This document shows, piece after piece, positions 40,226-56,094 of a DNA stretch of 64,000 nt (positions are counted from its first letter, which is position 1; each line of letters starts with the position of its first letter). The notes beneath the pieces are model-generated. The model was given only the letters and a program-made list of their open reading frames with translations, did no database searches and was not told the origin of the DNA. A program made the position numbers and the translations under genes. Source of the stretch: Brugia malayi (Eukaryota; Nematoda; Chromadorea; Rhabditida; Onchocercidae); contig NW_025062479.1 in NCBI RefSeq assembly GCF_000002995.4, positions 3,183,721 through 3,247,720 of the forward strand, written 5' to 3'.

Positions 40226-43200
40226 TCTCTCCGTCTATTGTTCTCTGTACGTCTGGGCGTCTATTTCTGCATTTCTATAAGTGAATGAGCGTTACCCACG
40301 GGAAGATACCCGATGTTACCCGTAATGTCAACAATATCCAGGTTTAACGCATACATATATGTATATATAACATATTCATCCTAAATGACAAATATTTCGT
40401 CATCTCTACTGAAAGGAAGGCCTAAGCAATGCCTGTGCAATGAATGCCTGTTTTGAAAGAAAAATTCGTCTTCCCCCCTCAATGAGTCATCTTTTCCTCT
40501 CCATTTTGTTTAAACGTGACTGTGAAGCATCATCAACATCTGCAATTCTCCCTGTTGCCGTTCGTGTCACTCTCCTCGATTATTGCATGCATGCAGTGAG
40601 GTGACGTGTTTCACGAATCCTACCTGGTACTCACACTCCCTTTGCACCAAAGAGTGCATGCTAACAGAAGAACATCAACGAAATAGTATGAGGAAATAAA
40701 TATATGCGCTATTGGTTATGCAATGCAAAAGTTAGTTTTGATTATCATCGTAGGGATTTATGATGATAGCTACAATTGATGTCGTATTGATTAGATTCAA
40801 TTCATTTTTGATGAAACTTAATTAGAAACTTTCATCTAGTTATTTTTAAGGCTTTACATTTAAGTTCAAAAGCTCTGCCAATTCAAATAAAAGTGGAGAA
40901 TGAGAAAAATTGTTTTTATATCGCTAAACGTCGCAATATACATAATGAAATTAAAAAAAAAAGAAATTCAAATTTTTGAATAAGTCGTATTCCTCCGTAT
41001 CTGATCAAATATTTGTATCGATTACAGATTTAGATAGAATATGTTATGTCCATAGAATGCGTTCACTTTAACTACTTGCTCTGAATTGCCTACTAGATTG
41101 GTTATAAAACTATCGTGACGTACTTAATTTAATTTAATTTAATTAAAACTCTTTTAACCATATGATTAAAAACTTTAATTTCCAGTGGAATGGAAGAGGA
41201 CAATTTGTTCAAAGACCTTCAATTAAATAATTTTGCTAACGGTGCAAATCCTTTTAGAAAGGGAAGTCGGCCGATGTTTTGAGGGTTTGGAAAATCACGT
41301 AGTTACAGAAGTTCGATATCCGTATTGGGAATTTGAAAATATTTTTTTCTCAGTTTCAAGTTTATTTTGATTTTTTTTTTTTTTTTTTTGAAGTTTATTT
41401 TGAAAACATAGATTTTTTTTCTTGAAGTGATTTCAAGCAGAGAAACAAGAATTTAAAATATGCTTCTACGCTAAAAGCAAAATTTTGAAGAAAAGAAGAA
41501 AGTTCTAAATATTTTGCAACTCATTTCTAGTAATTCTTTAAACTGATTTTTAAATGTTAATTTTTGAGATGGTCTACTAAGTATATTTAAAGAACTGTTC
41601 TCAGCAACAACCTTGAAATTCAATTACTGAGTTCGATAGTTGGAAAGCTTTCCGGAACAAATCTTTTTGAATGAAGTGCTTTCCTTCTTCCTGATTAGAT
41701 TTAAAACTGGAATGAAACAAAATTCAGAAAGAAATAATTTTTTGAACAACCGAACTAACGGAATCCTTTGGTTGTACTGTTGACCTAAGTGTACCCGTAA
41801 TGAATTGTATTTCGCTCCATATGACCATTGTTCATTGCATGATATTATTCATAAACAGAGAAGTGATATTGTTAGTAACTAATTGTTAAATTCAGTGAAA
41901 TATTTTGTTCTGAGACAGAACTAATATCTGATAGAAATTGATTGCTCTTAGAATTAGCATTTCTATTGAAAAATATTTCGCCATGATGAAAAATTTTTAG
42001 TGATTTGACAACGAAATGACGCAACAGGATATTTCACCCCGAATTTCAAAGATATTAGCCATATAGTCTCAAATTATCTACATCCTAATTAGTTTGTGGA
42101 GACATTAAGGATTCGCATTAAACTTCAAAAATATGTGAAGCTATATTCATCCTCGGAATTGAATCCGGTTCTGGTGATAAAGTATTTCTGTTCTTTATTG
42201 ATTGCTTTTGAATATTGAATTCAAGCATTGTGTAGTCAATAAAAATAAATTTTGCATACAACTTTTGGCATACATATCCGAATAAATTTTTTGATTGTAT
42301 TAAACTAATATGTATTACTAATGACAAGAAACCATTCTTTGGATCTATCAAGTAAATAAACTATCGGTATACGAAATTGAAATTCGATATAAAATAACGA
42401 ACATAAAGTTCTGCCGAATAGAAAAGAACTTTACTTTTAACAGACATGTGTTTGGATAAGAATTATTTTTTTTTTTTTTTTTTTTTTTTTTTGCAAGAAA
42501 AAAAGAAATCGGCAATTTCAGCTTCTTTGATAAAAACTACCAAATATTCACAAAGAGAAATAAGTTGTTTGATGAGACTTAGCAAATAGTTGATAAAATG
42601 ATAAATTAAATACGAAAACGTTTCATCCAAATATCGTTTTTCATAGATTAAAATTTCACAGCACATTTGAGATTAAAAAAGTAACGAAACGAGTGTCGCA
42701 TGTTAAGTATTGTTACCTTTACTAACAACGAAATTTCTCAAAAAGTTGGTATTATCATCTGCAAGATTTAGAAGTTGTATGATGAATTAAAGCTTATGTG
42801 ATACACAATTACAAATTGTGATAAGTAAGAGTTAGATATTGTAATTCCTAATTTCTCCTATGACACACTATTACATTGTGATAATCATAGTATTAATAAG
42901 GCAAGACAATTTCTTCAAAATCGGTAGTTTTACAAATGTTTCAAAATGTGGCGTCATCGACCAGTTTTCTCAACTCCACACTTATATTTTCATTTCATAT
43001 GCATTCGTGTTTTTCACTATTTTTTCAATACAATTTTGTCAGTGATGTTAATTCATCTATAAACCATTTATTTGTTTTCCAACATTATTTCTCTCTTATC
43101 AATTATTGTTTATCTCGTAACATTTTACATCCTTAAAAAAAGAAAAATGAAATCATGCACCATTTTTGGAAAGAGAGAAATACTCAATGACCGATTAATT

Positions 43201-44958
43201 GGCATTCTTCGAAAAAGAATTCCAGAAATCAGATATCAGTACTATCACTAATGCCTCATAAAATTTCTCATTGTTCAAGCTCACTCATTTATATGGTATT
43301 ACAGTAGAAAACTTGATAGTCAAATCATCTCTATCAAAGATCATAAGGATGCATTGTGTTTTAGCTAGCTTGAAATCTCCTTCTTTCTTAAATTTGAGAT
43401 TTAATTCCAAGATTAAAAATGATAAAATTACAAGTCAGTTCATTCCTTAATTATCTACACGTTAATTATTTGCATATGAACCCCTTACTAAAGTACTAGG
43501 TTACTCATCACTGAACTACTGGTATCATAAATAACAATCTTATTCTCGGGATTTTTTTAACAATTTCTTCATTCAAATGCTTAAAGTTATAATAGATTTT
43601 ATCTTAGTCTGTATGATCATAAAAACACAAAGAATTCTCTACACTTATAAGATATATAACATATAAATATAAGATACATAAATGTGGAGCTTTTCCCACT
43701 CTCCTGATTATGTATTTATACAAAAATATCTTGCTCACTTCGCTTAGAATATGAAATTATTTCCGGCTGTGGCCATGGTAGTGAGTAGCAAAATAGTAAA
43801 GTTGCTTTTTCACAACTTCCATAAACAAAGAATTTTTCTTTATTCTCCAAATTTCAAACTTTTCAAGAGTTTTGGCATACGTGACACCAGTTCTCGTCCA
43901 CCAATGATAAAAGGTACTAGAAGGAATCGTAAGGGACCGGCTTTAGCACTTCGATAAGAATTTCAAAAAATCTGTATCTTGGAAAATGTAAATTTGATAA
44001 ACACAGGATGTACCATTTGAAAAACGCATTTTTGACATCTTGTTCCAGTTAGCGGTGAACAATCACAGCTTTAGTAATGAAGGGATTGTGTTGTTGACGA
44101 CAAATGTATAAGTAGCACTACAACAAATAATATTATGTTTAAGTGAAAGGCTTTATTTTGTAATTCATGAAATAAACCATTTAAATAGAATTCATATGTA
44201 GTGGGTAACAAACAACCCTTAAGTCAGCCAACAGAATGGAACATCCGTTGTAACTGATACTGTTGATAATTCATAGAACATTAAACTTCCAACAGGGGCA
44301 GTTACAAAAGAACAGAAAGAGGTACAACCCAAAACATTTAAAACGACACAAGTATTACTAAGAAAATTGCAAACCTGCAAACCAAATAAACGTTATATGA
44401 ACTCATAGTAAACATATCATTAGCAAGAAATTTAAGTAATAAAAATAAATGACCTGCAACAGACGAAATAGGCTGCTGTGAAAACTGATCAACCAACTAA
44501 ATTATAGAATAGAGAAAATGAACTGACAATAAATAATGGTTACATTTAACTACCATACGGGTAAGTAATGGTAAATATGCCCACAAGACCTAAGCTCTTA
44601 CATAATAGTACCTACAGATGGATATATGGCACGAAAATCATTGAATAGTATAAATATGTTATTACACGATAAGAAAGACTTGCAAACAAGAAAAGAACAT
44701 AGTGTGCACCAGGTCTTACTGCGGATATTTCGTTGGATAATTTTATTTCTATGAAGCAAACCAAAAAATTTATAAGCTGTAGACTTCTGTATAAGTTACT
44801 GGTTAAGATTCACTTTGGAATAGCACATAAATGGTAGAATTTTCAAGTCTAATTTCACATAATATACGATGATCTCTATGTGATCAAGAAAACTGCGCTG
44901 GCTATCTTCTTTTCAAATATTCCGTAACTTATTAATCGAAAAAATGTATGTACAAAGT

Positions 44959-47254
44959 TTATCGATGATCCATGTTTGGCGATTCTGAATTTTTGGACGG
45001 TCCACAATCAATGTAAGCAGGTCGAAACACTGTGCGTATTTGCTCCGTTAGCCGCTGTTGTTGTGATGAATCTGGGACTGGCGAACTACGTGAACCACGA
45101 TCAAACTTTCCTCCTTCACCTCTCACTCGCGTTAATGCATGCTTATGTCTGGACTCATGAAGATATTTCTGGAAATGATGCGTACATAACTTCACTACAT
45201 ACTATCAGAGGGTATCCATAATTTCCACTACTCATGAAATATTCATAAACATTACCAGTGATAAAAACATTCAGCATTATTACTTACCCGCCTTTCTTTA
45301 GGAATTCTACCCTCGCTTTCCAGTTTTGCTCGAGCTGCTCTTCTCTTTATAATTCTGTAAATACCTATGTGTAATACATACACAAGAAATTGTACTCCAC
45401 TAAACTGATGACACAAAGAAAAACATGGCTATAAATAAGTAACAAAACACTCACCTATGATACTGTTTGGCATTAACATAAAGAGGTTCTTCATCAGGTT
45501 TGGTGACAAGAGGATTATTCGACGTTCCCTACAACAATTTGATAAATTAAAAACCGAGATATGTTTATATTTTGAGCATTGGGAGTTTTAGAAAAATAAC
45601 CTGTGTTGTTAGCAGTTGAACCACATTTGCGATATCAATTCCCTTAGCATCTGAAAGTGCAATAGCATGAAAGCAAAATAAATAGAAACAGAAGATATTT
45701 CTAAACAAAACATAAGGCACTTAGTAATCTAGTTCAATTCTGCTTTTGTTAGCAGATGAACAATGGAAGCAGTTGAATCTTCAGCAAAGCACGTTTTACG
45801 ACCAGCATGACTCTCTATTACTAACCGAAACTTTCTGGAAAAAGTCTACAATACCCGCCTCGAGCCAACCCTTACTCATTCATTGCATTAAAATCACAAA
45901 CAGTAGGTAAGAAAGAATTAAAGACATTAAAAACGTTCAACTTATTATGAACTGATAACGAGAGTAATGAACAAAGGTCCTTATAAACTAGTACTCGATA
46001 CAACTCAACAAAGCATTCTGATGACGAAAAATGACGATATCAAAAAGAGCCATTTAAATCATTTCAGCACAGCAAGTCAAATGAAATGAGATACCTGTGA
46101 AAAGAAACGGCGAGCTTACGATAGGTGAAGATGTTGAAGGTTGCTGACTCTGCTCGCTAACAGATATCGAGGGTGAACTCGGCAAAGTGATGTATGACGC
46201 AACATCATTCAAATTGATCACTTGAACATTACTAGGTAATACCTGAATCATAATAAATTATAATTGCTATATGATAGTGCATGTAATATGTAGCAGATTT
46301 TTCAAGCACATGCAATAAGAAATGTAATGTAATACGAATAATCACAGAAAGAGAAAAACACTATCAGGAAATCATTACCATCAAGATCACAAGTAAGAAA
46401 GATGCGATTGAAATTGTGATTCAAAACTAGTTTCAATCAAAGGATGTTTTGTCAACTACTATTGGCTTCTTAAAAAAGTAACTGAACAGAATGACAATGA
46501 CCTGCAGAGAATTTCCACCGAGCTGAAATGTTTGTTGTGCATTCGGTATCAATATATACGATTTTTGATCATTACTGTTTACTGCAGTATCAAGATCAGT
46601 AGCCAAATTAACCACCTGTACTTGACATGGTTGATACTGAAACTTTTTTCACTTTCAATGAATTCTGCCAACAATCTATGTGCTTGATTGTTAAATAATG
46701 TTGCCATAATATATCAACACAAACGTGCCACCAAAAAATGATGTGATACAACAGTTAAATTTAGGCTATTCTATCACATTTTTTCACGCGATATCAGAAG
46801 GAAAACAAAGCCAGAGGGGTTGAGATATTCCAAATGAACCTGAGGGATTGACGAAGTTGACGTAGGCTGACTACCAGCTGCAACAGCATACTGATGTGTT
46901 GATGTGTTGTCGTTGTTCCTGAACCGAAATCACTTATGTATTACTGAATAAACTGTTGCATAAATACTGGATATAATGCTATATGTACTAACTTATAAAG
47001 TTTACTAATAAAAAAAGAGGATAATATAATAATAAGTAATGGAAGGAAAAGAAAAATTAGTATAATAGTCAAAAAGAAGCAGTAATCTACAATAAAACAA
47101 TGGGGATAGAACTCCCATTCTTTCCTGTTTCCCGCGGATGAAACCCACCAAAGCCCGAAAACAGCATATACCAGCACCCGCCTACTAATCCGCGTTCCAC
47201 TTACATCTCATTGGCGGACGATGCATCGCAAGTTGGCTGATTGGCCGGCACCAT
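44959..47254 (-). CDS. nfya-1: NF-YA (CBF-B) CCAAT-binding transcription factor subunit
   Basis: DNA-contacting subunit of the trimeric NF-Y complex, which binds CCAAT boxes in the nucleus. Exons on the minus strand: 47205-47254 (within a 47205-47284 open exon), 46840-46918, 46502-46636, 46095-46242, 45601-45650, 45455-45528, 45288-45354, 44959-45168; 270 residues, phases agree. The N-terminal half is rich in Gln, Ser, Thr and Val (for example PCQVQVVNLA, NVQVINLND), like NF-YA activation regions. The C-terminal half has the subunit-association helix EPLYVNAKQYHRIIKRRAAR and the DNA-binding part RRKYLHESRHKHALTRVRGE-GGKF, near identical to the family. The start is the first ATG after a TTTGTTTAG acceptor that may take a spliced leader; the frame is open further upstream, so a longer N-terminus is possible. 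Confidence 0.95.
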
Positions 47255-47284
47255 TCGGGCAGTCCAATCACAATCGATTACCTC

Positions 47285-47287
47285 CTA
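47285..47287 (-). promoter_or_regulatory. Possible spliced-leader acceptor for NF-YA
   Basis: A TTGTATTTGTTTAG acceptor lies 31 bases before the chosen ATG, and no convincing upstream exon was found within 1.9 kb. Confidence 0.35.
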
Positions 47288-49204
47288 AACAAATACAACG
47301 CGACACGCCCGACAATCTTTTTAATGCTCGCTCCCATCGTTTCAGACCAATCTTCTCTTTGCTATTATTGCATCCCATCTGATCCGAATCGTCTCATTCG
47401 TTTGCAATGGTTTACTGTTCAGTTATTTGCTAACGAACGGGACAGAATATTGATTATTACTGAGACTCATTCAATAAGAGTAATATGCTTTTGGTAGTTT
47501 AGCAATTACATGTTAATCAGTCGAGTACAAGATATTTTTTAGCAAATGCAACATGCTCATATGCTTTCAAAAATCTGAAGATTGTTTCGTCCTCAACATA
47601 TCCCACTTATCCATAAGTCCCGCTTGTAATTTTATTTCTCTTTTGTGACTAAGCCAGAATTGCACTTCAAGGCCTCCCGCAATGCATAAGTTTCTCCTTC
47701 TCTTCAAACTTCAACACTGATTTTCCTCCACTGTTATAAGACACTAGACCCGTCCATTAGAAAAGGTATTTAACAACGACGGCTAGAATATCGAATGACT
47801 AGGTTTGCACATGGCTACAAGAAACAAGTTCAACGTGTGTACTTCTCCATATGCCTTCCCTAAGTTTTTATCATTTGTTTATTATTTGGTGTACTACGAA
47901 ACGTACTGCTTTTAATTTTGCTTAAAAATACACAAGCAGCAATACAGAGAGACAAAACACATAAAGAGGGACGAAACGCAAAAGCAAAAAAAATGATGAC
48001 CAAAGAAAATATTACGAGAACATGTACCATTATACAGTGAAATGCCATTCCTTAGGCAATGACACATTTTTAAAATATCTTCACTATTTCACACGGAAAA
48101 TGGATACTGCATTGCGGACATAATACATCGGACTTCCATATTTTAAATTCTATAAAAAAGGCCATTTCGTATTTTAATGTACCATCACTCATTCAATTCC
48201 TGCTTTACACACATTTCCCGCCTCACAAATTAATAAAACAGAAAAATATGAAGGTCCTGCAAACCGATAAAATACAGACGAATGATGATATACACAGAAA
48301 AGCATACATACCACCAGTTTTTTTCAAGATTTGCCCAGTTGCTTGAAATACACAGAAACATACAGAATATGCATGTTTCTGCACCTCCTTTTACATATCC
48401 AATACTAAACAAAAAAAAGAAAAAAAAAAAAAAACAGTTCTAGGATAGCGCATGAAATGATGACACGTTGAGATCTAAGAAACAATCACTGTCAACATTC
48501 AACAACAAAAAATCACAAACTGCCACATGCAGGATCAACCATCCTAAAACTGGATAAATTAGGTATGAAGCTTCGAAAAGCCATCATTTTATCCATTTTC
48601 CTAACTGTAATATTTCCGAAACTAAAACAGCTGAGACCTATAACAAGTACACCACTACAAGATATCAAAAATCATATTCGTTGATAGCAGGAACTTCTTG
48701 GCAAGTGAAATTACCAAGACCGAAAGAGCAGAAAAAAAAAAGACGAAAGATACAGATTTCACAAAATATGTACTGGAGAGTTTGGTAAGTTACAAAGAAA
48801 TTGAAAGCAAACCAAGAATCATAAAAAAAAAAACTGTTTCTGTGCAGCTAATTTTCTTTTGTTAACCAGAATTCATATCTTTTTTCTAAATTCAAATCTT
48901 TCTTATATATGGAGAAACACAGCTGTTACTAATTTAGAAAAAGTTCATCAACTAAGTATAAACCAACTGATTATAATTAGAAGCATACCAAAACGGTTAC
49001 TCGATGAAATGAAATCCGTGAAAATATTACAATTTCTTTCTTTACGCTTCCTCATAAGTATTCATCCAAACCAAATTTTCCGTGACGGTGAAAAATAGAT
49101 ATAGTAAAGCAAGAAGCCACCCTTTAACTGAACGTCCAAGAATGTCATCCAAAGATAGACAGTTCAATAATGCTGCGGTCGAAATGCAGGCTGCAAACGA
49201 AAAG
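47288..49204. other. Gap between TMEM184 and NF-YA genes
   Basis: No supportable exon. Minus-strand open frames at 47860-48048 and 48230-48412 lack conserved features. It should contain the TMEM184 3' untranslated region and possibly NF-YA leader sequence. Confidence 0.5.
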
Positions 49205-52451
<3,247 letters not shown>

Positions 52452-52457
52452 TTTTGC

Positions 52458-52460
52458 CTG
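52458..52460 (-). promoter_or_regulatory. Possible spliced-leader acceptor for TMEM184
   Basis: CTTTGCAG is followed by GCAAAA and then the start codon; the 6-base spacing is typical of nematode trans-spliced messages. Confidence 0.5.
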
Positions 52461-54547
52461 CAAAGATGACTAGTTAGCAGAAGCGATGGAAAAATGGAAT
52501 ATATACTGCAGTGATGAACAGAAGACGATTTAACTGTGGTGCATTTTAAAGCAGTCGTATGTGGCGCAAAAGAGTCCCAAAATCAATTTCTTAATTTTTT
52601 TTAATGCGATTGAAGCTCACCACTTAATTTGTGTAAGTGTATTTTTTCAAGTGATTTAATAAATGGATGAAATACTGTCTGAAGAAATGCAAAAGAACGT
52701 ACAGGTAGAAAGCCAATAATCGACTGATGGGAAGCACAACATAAAAAGCTGATTTGTTTAAGCCGAGGGAAGAGAGAACATCAAGTACGTGACGTACCAC
52801 AACGCAGGAGAGGAACCAATGTGCTGCAATTGTATACAACAAACGTGCTAATAAATTTATGCTTCAACTGAGGAAAAGTTTGTCATTACATTAAGCTACC
52901 AGTAATATCTTCTTCACTCTTTTTGCTCCTTAAAATCTATGACTGACGCTGAGATGGCAAAAGAATAATGTAACTTGGTCTATCAAACTAGGCTAGAGGC
53001 AAATCAAATTAAAGTAGACATGAACTCGAAGCTTCGAAAAAGATACTGTTGTGTACTAGTAGGTAATAACCAGCTGTTTTAAAAGACCGGTAGCGCGATT
53101 AACAACTGACCAGACAGATGGACCTACAATTGTAGGCGTGAAAGCTTTTATAAAGCTCATCCAGAAAATATTATGGCATCACCACTGAATGTGACATAAT
53201 TAGATAACAACCTGGTAAGAATTATTTGATGCATGTGTTACCAAAAGAGCACATGTGGAAGTGATATTTAACAACTAAAACACAAACCTGTTTCAAAAAA
53301 GGCTCTATAACTAAAAAAAAAAAGAAAACTCCCAGCACTCCCGTTATCCTTCCTTAAAGGCTTTCCTTCAAGCCCACTCAAGAACTACCTCGAAAGCAAT
53401 CATCCAAAGAGTCATTCAAATTACGTCGGTCAATCAAATGCGAGTGCTTGATAAAAAGAAATTGATGAAAATGCATTTGAAGAACTAGTTTACAAACCGC
53501 CCTTTCCTCCTATTTCAGTCTACCAACGTGGTACTGGCGTAATGTATCAGTTCTAGCTGTTACAACAATCGGGTTGTATCGAAAAGGAAGGTGTCGTCTC
53601 TCCAGGTCACATCCATTTATAACCCACTCCACTATATTCATTACATACATAGACATACACATTTATACGCACATACACATACACACATAGCATTGATGCA
53701 AGCACCATACCACGATCAATCTGTGAAACTCCATAATGGAGTCTGTTCTTTTTGCCGAACATTTCAATGCTTTTGGAATGGCAATGATCACAAGAAAATA
53801 TGTGCGTACATCTTTGTGCACAGATCCACATTTGATAACAACCTTCCGTGGCCAAAATATGTAAACATCGCGGACCCTGGCCCTCTCACCCTTCTAAGGT
53901 TTATCGATATTCTAGGCTGCCCGAGCGCATACATCACATGAACGCATTTGCGCCCTATGTGTATGTGTGCGTGTATAGTTAACGCCACATCCTACTGCCC
54001 TGGCAGTAGGATCTATGGTGGAGTCCCGCACACGTGTGCGTACCACATAGGTAGTAGGACTGAAATGCCGCAGATCAATTATTGTCATAGCGACATACAA
54101 AGTCCGCGAGCCACCAACCCCCAATCAATGATGGCCCACGCCCGCCCGCTCATCCGCTCATCTTGTGTTCGATCGTACACAATATGTTACTGCATCAGAG
54201 CAAAATTATTGGACTACTTTGACGGGTACGCTACGACAACTTCTCTTACCGCAAATATACTTTCTATTGCTATTTGATATTCTAACGTTCGGAATACATA
54301 GTCATTCAGTAACTCAAATGGGTCCTCGTATGGGTGAATGTATATAGTTGGCAATATACAAATGTAATATACAAATATAACAAAATCTATGTCTTAGAAA
54401 TCAAAGTGAACCGCGGAAAGTGTGTTGAATATCAATCGGATGAAGTCCAGTTAGTTTGATCAATTGATTGCATGCTGCAGAATTCCTTCTAGTCACTTTA
54501 TCGATATAAGTCTACCATAAACATATTGACTGTAACGTAACATAGAG
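52461..54547. other. Upstream region between TMEM184 and the TDP-43-domain gene
   Basis: No gene could be supported. Minus-strand frame 52624-52842 is hydrophobic but lacks splice context. From about 53590 to 54350 the DNA is richer in GC, open on several frames of both strands, and contains CA runs and palindromes. It probably holds the divergent promoters of the two flanking genes. Confidence 0.5.
53989..54058. repeat. Nested palindromes with potential cruciform
   Basis: Arms ATCCTACTGCC (53989-53999) and GGCAGTAGGAT (54002-54012) are perfect with a two-base spacer. A perfect 14-bp palindrome CGCACACGTGTGCG follows (54027-54040), centred on an E-box CACGTG. It is flanked by CTATGGTGG and CCACATAG, which nearly pair. 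GGTAGTAGG (54050-54058) can also pair with CCTACTGCC, giving an alternative larger fold. Confidence 0.9.
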
Positions 54548-54740
54548 ATGGACTCGACAAACGGCTTGTATTTGGATATTTATGAATATGTGGGTTTCTC
54601 TTTTTTCGCTAACTTCAGCTATGATCTCAAGAAATGGCGCCGAGCATGCTCTGAGCATCCCAGGCTCTTCATTGTATCAATTTGCTTTTGCTGCTCCCTG
54701 TTGATTTCATCGTCATCATTCTCTCTTAACTATCGTCCAG
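54548..54740 (+). CDS. Possible small exon or upstream ORF with hydrophobic segment
   Basis: An ATG at 54548 opens 64 codons that stop at a strong donor (CCAG|GTAAGT). The translation has a polar start, DLKKWRRACSEHPR and then a hydrophobic run LFIVSICFCCSLLISSSSFS. Joining to the acceptor at 54978 gives only about 17 more residues before a stop and does not enter the TDP-43-domain frame. It may be an untranslated leader exon with an upstream ORF, a separate tiny membrane peptide, or chance. Confidence 0.35.
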
Positions 54741-54988
54741 GTAAGTTATTATAATTAAAAGTTTTGCAAATTATATATTTCCCCGTAATGAAGTACGACT
54801 AAATCTCTGTACGTGATAAAATACGATTAAATCACACTTAAATATTTACTGGTTTAGTAATATTTCCAATTAATACGTTTTTTTTTTTTTGTTTGATTTT
54901 GCAAAATATGTGGTTTTTGGGATAATAATATTGATATATCAGAACAGCGAGCTGACGAACTTATCGCTTTTACTGCAGGTTCAGTAAG

Positions 54989-56001
54989 ATGGATGGGGAA
55001 CAGATCTGCAGCTCGGATGAATCATTAAAATCAGTGCGTTGTTAAATTTGCATTATTATTATTACCACTATCATCATCATTATTACTACTACCATTATTG
55101 CTATTATTAGTACTAATTAGTATTATACATGTGTTAGAACTGTGTTGAAATAGCTTTGGTAATTGTAGGTGTGTGCACCGGAAGAGTGGGTTGTGGTGTC
55201 GAGCGCTATAGGCAGCAAAGGTATCGAGATTCCTTTATGTCCTTCGCATGGTGTGCTGCATGTCAGGACACTAAAAAATGTTTTCAAGGATGCCACAGGA
55301 TTAAAGTATCGAAACCCCGATACCGGCCTTGATAGAGTACTCTTGTATGTTTTGTATTAGCCAATTCATACCGTGGTAAATATAAGTGGTAAGATTCTGT
55401 TTTCCATTCAAGAGAAAAAGATATCAGCTATCAATGACTGTCACTCCAAATCATTGTTTCTCAAAAGCAAAATTAGACGCTTCCCATGATTGTCATCATG
55501 AACCTGCCGGAAAGGACTTATCCGGCAGATCAAATGAGTTTCGCAGTCCCCGCTGGGCTACCTTCTGAACTAAGCGGTTTGTCATCCTTCCAAAACAAGC
55601 AATTATTGAAGGCGGATTTATTGAATTAATTATTCTCTTATAAAACGAATTGGTTTATTTTTCGGTTACATTATAGGATGGATCATGATGAAACGTGTTT
55701 TATAGCTCCGACTGGAGGGTGGAAAAATAAAATGTTCACTGTTGTGCGTTCTACAAAGTTTGGTCAGCTGTATTCGTTTCACTTTCAAATTTTCAAACCT
55801 AGTTTTTCCTTCACTCAAGGAACTAATAAAGTAATTGAAATATCCGCGTGTAATCGATGCACAGTTTTAGTTCGCCCGCTAGGAAACGCGAAGAAGCAAG
55901 TGAAACGATCATTAGCTAACAAATCAAAGGCGATGGTTGATATGGATTCAAACTCCGATGGGAAAATGAGAGCCGCATCAGCACCAGAAGGTGCTTGTTG
56001 A
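54989..56001 (+). CDS. Protein with TDP-43-type N-terminal domain and no RRM
   Basis: The family's N-terminal domain (TARDBP_N) is a small ubiquitin-like fold that drives head-to-tail oligomers in TDP-43. Exons: 54989-55033, 55169-55344, 55677-56001; 181 residues, phases agree. Diagnostic stretches align with TDP-43: KGIEIPLCPSHGVLHV, then DATGLKYRNPDTG, DRVLL, IAPTGGW and KMFTVV. TDP-43 normally continues into two RRMs and a Gly-rich tail. Here the tail is about 100 residues, basic then Ser/Ala-rich (NAKKQVKRSLANKSKAMVDM), and no RNP motif is seen before the convergent neighbour. A 45-base in-frame segment (GTTTGG...CCTAG, about 55759-55803) could be an optional intron. The start follows a TTTACTGCAG acceptor, fit for spliced-leader addition. 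Confidence 0.72.
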
Positions 56002-56088
56002 AGTGAATGATGCGTAGTGTGGATGCTTCGCTAGCTCGTTGTATTTTGATCGTCTCTTTTATTCTCGTTTTCTTATTAGTTTTAATGT

Positions 56089-56094
56089 AATAAA
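56089..56094 (+). terminator. Poly(A) signal of the TDP-43-domain gene
   Basis: AATAAA, about 90 bases after the stop codon, in a T-rich context. Confidence 0.65.

Larger units (their letters stand above)
32989..44958. other. 12-kb region without a supportable gene
   Basis: No open frame here combines splice sites with recognisable protein on either strand; those at 35827-36009, 39069-39311, 42118-42666, 42860-43136 and 43751-43957 are isolated and unlike known families. It contains microsatellites, long T runs (38485-38510, 39000-39022, 42470-42492), a G-rich tract at 40190, an imperfect hairpin at 36521 and GC-richer islets at 35650-36050, 36500-36620, 39890-40330 and 40490-40690. It may act as upstream control DNA of the innexin gene or hold unrecognised non-coding RNA genes. 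Confidence 0.5.

Noticed and set aside
39890..40330. GC-richer stretch tested as a tRNA, 5S rRNA or spliced-leader gene
   Set aside because: I found no cloverleaf, no 5S motifs and no spliced-leader sequence; only the G-rich tract is distinctive.
44976..45221. Plus-strand 81-codon frame
   Set aside because: It is the antisense shadow of the last NF-YA exon.
52624..52842. 72-codon hydrophobic minus-strand frame upstream of TMEM184
   Set aside because: It reads like membrane helices, but TMEM184 already has a complete start with a leader-type acceptor, and no in-frame splice joins this frame to it.
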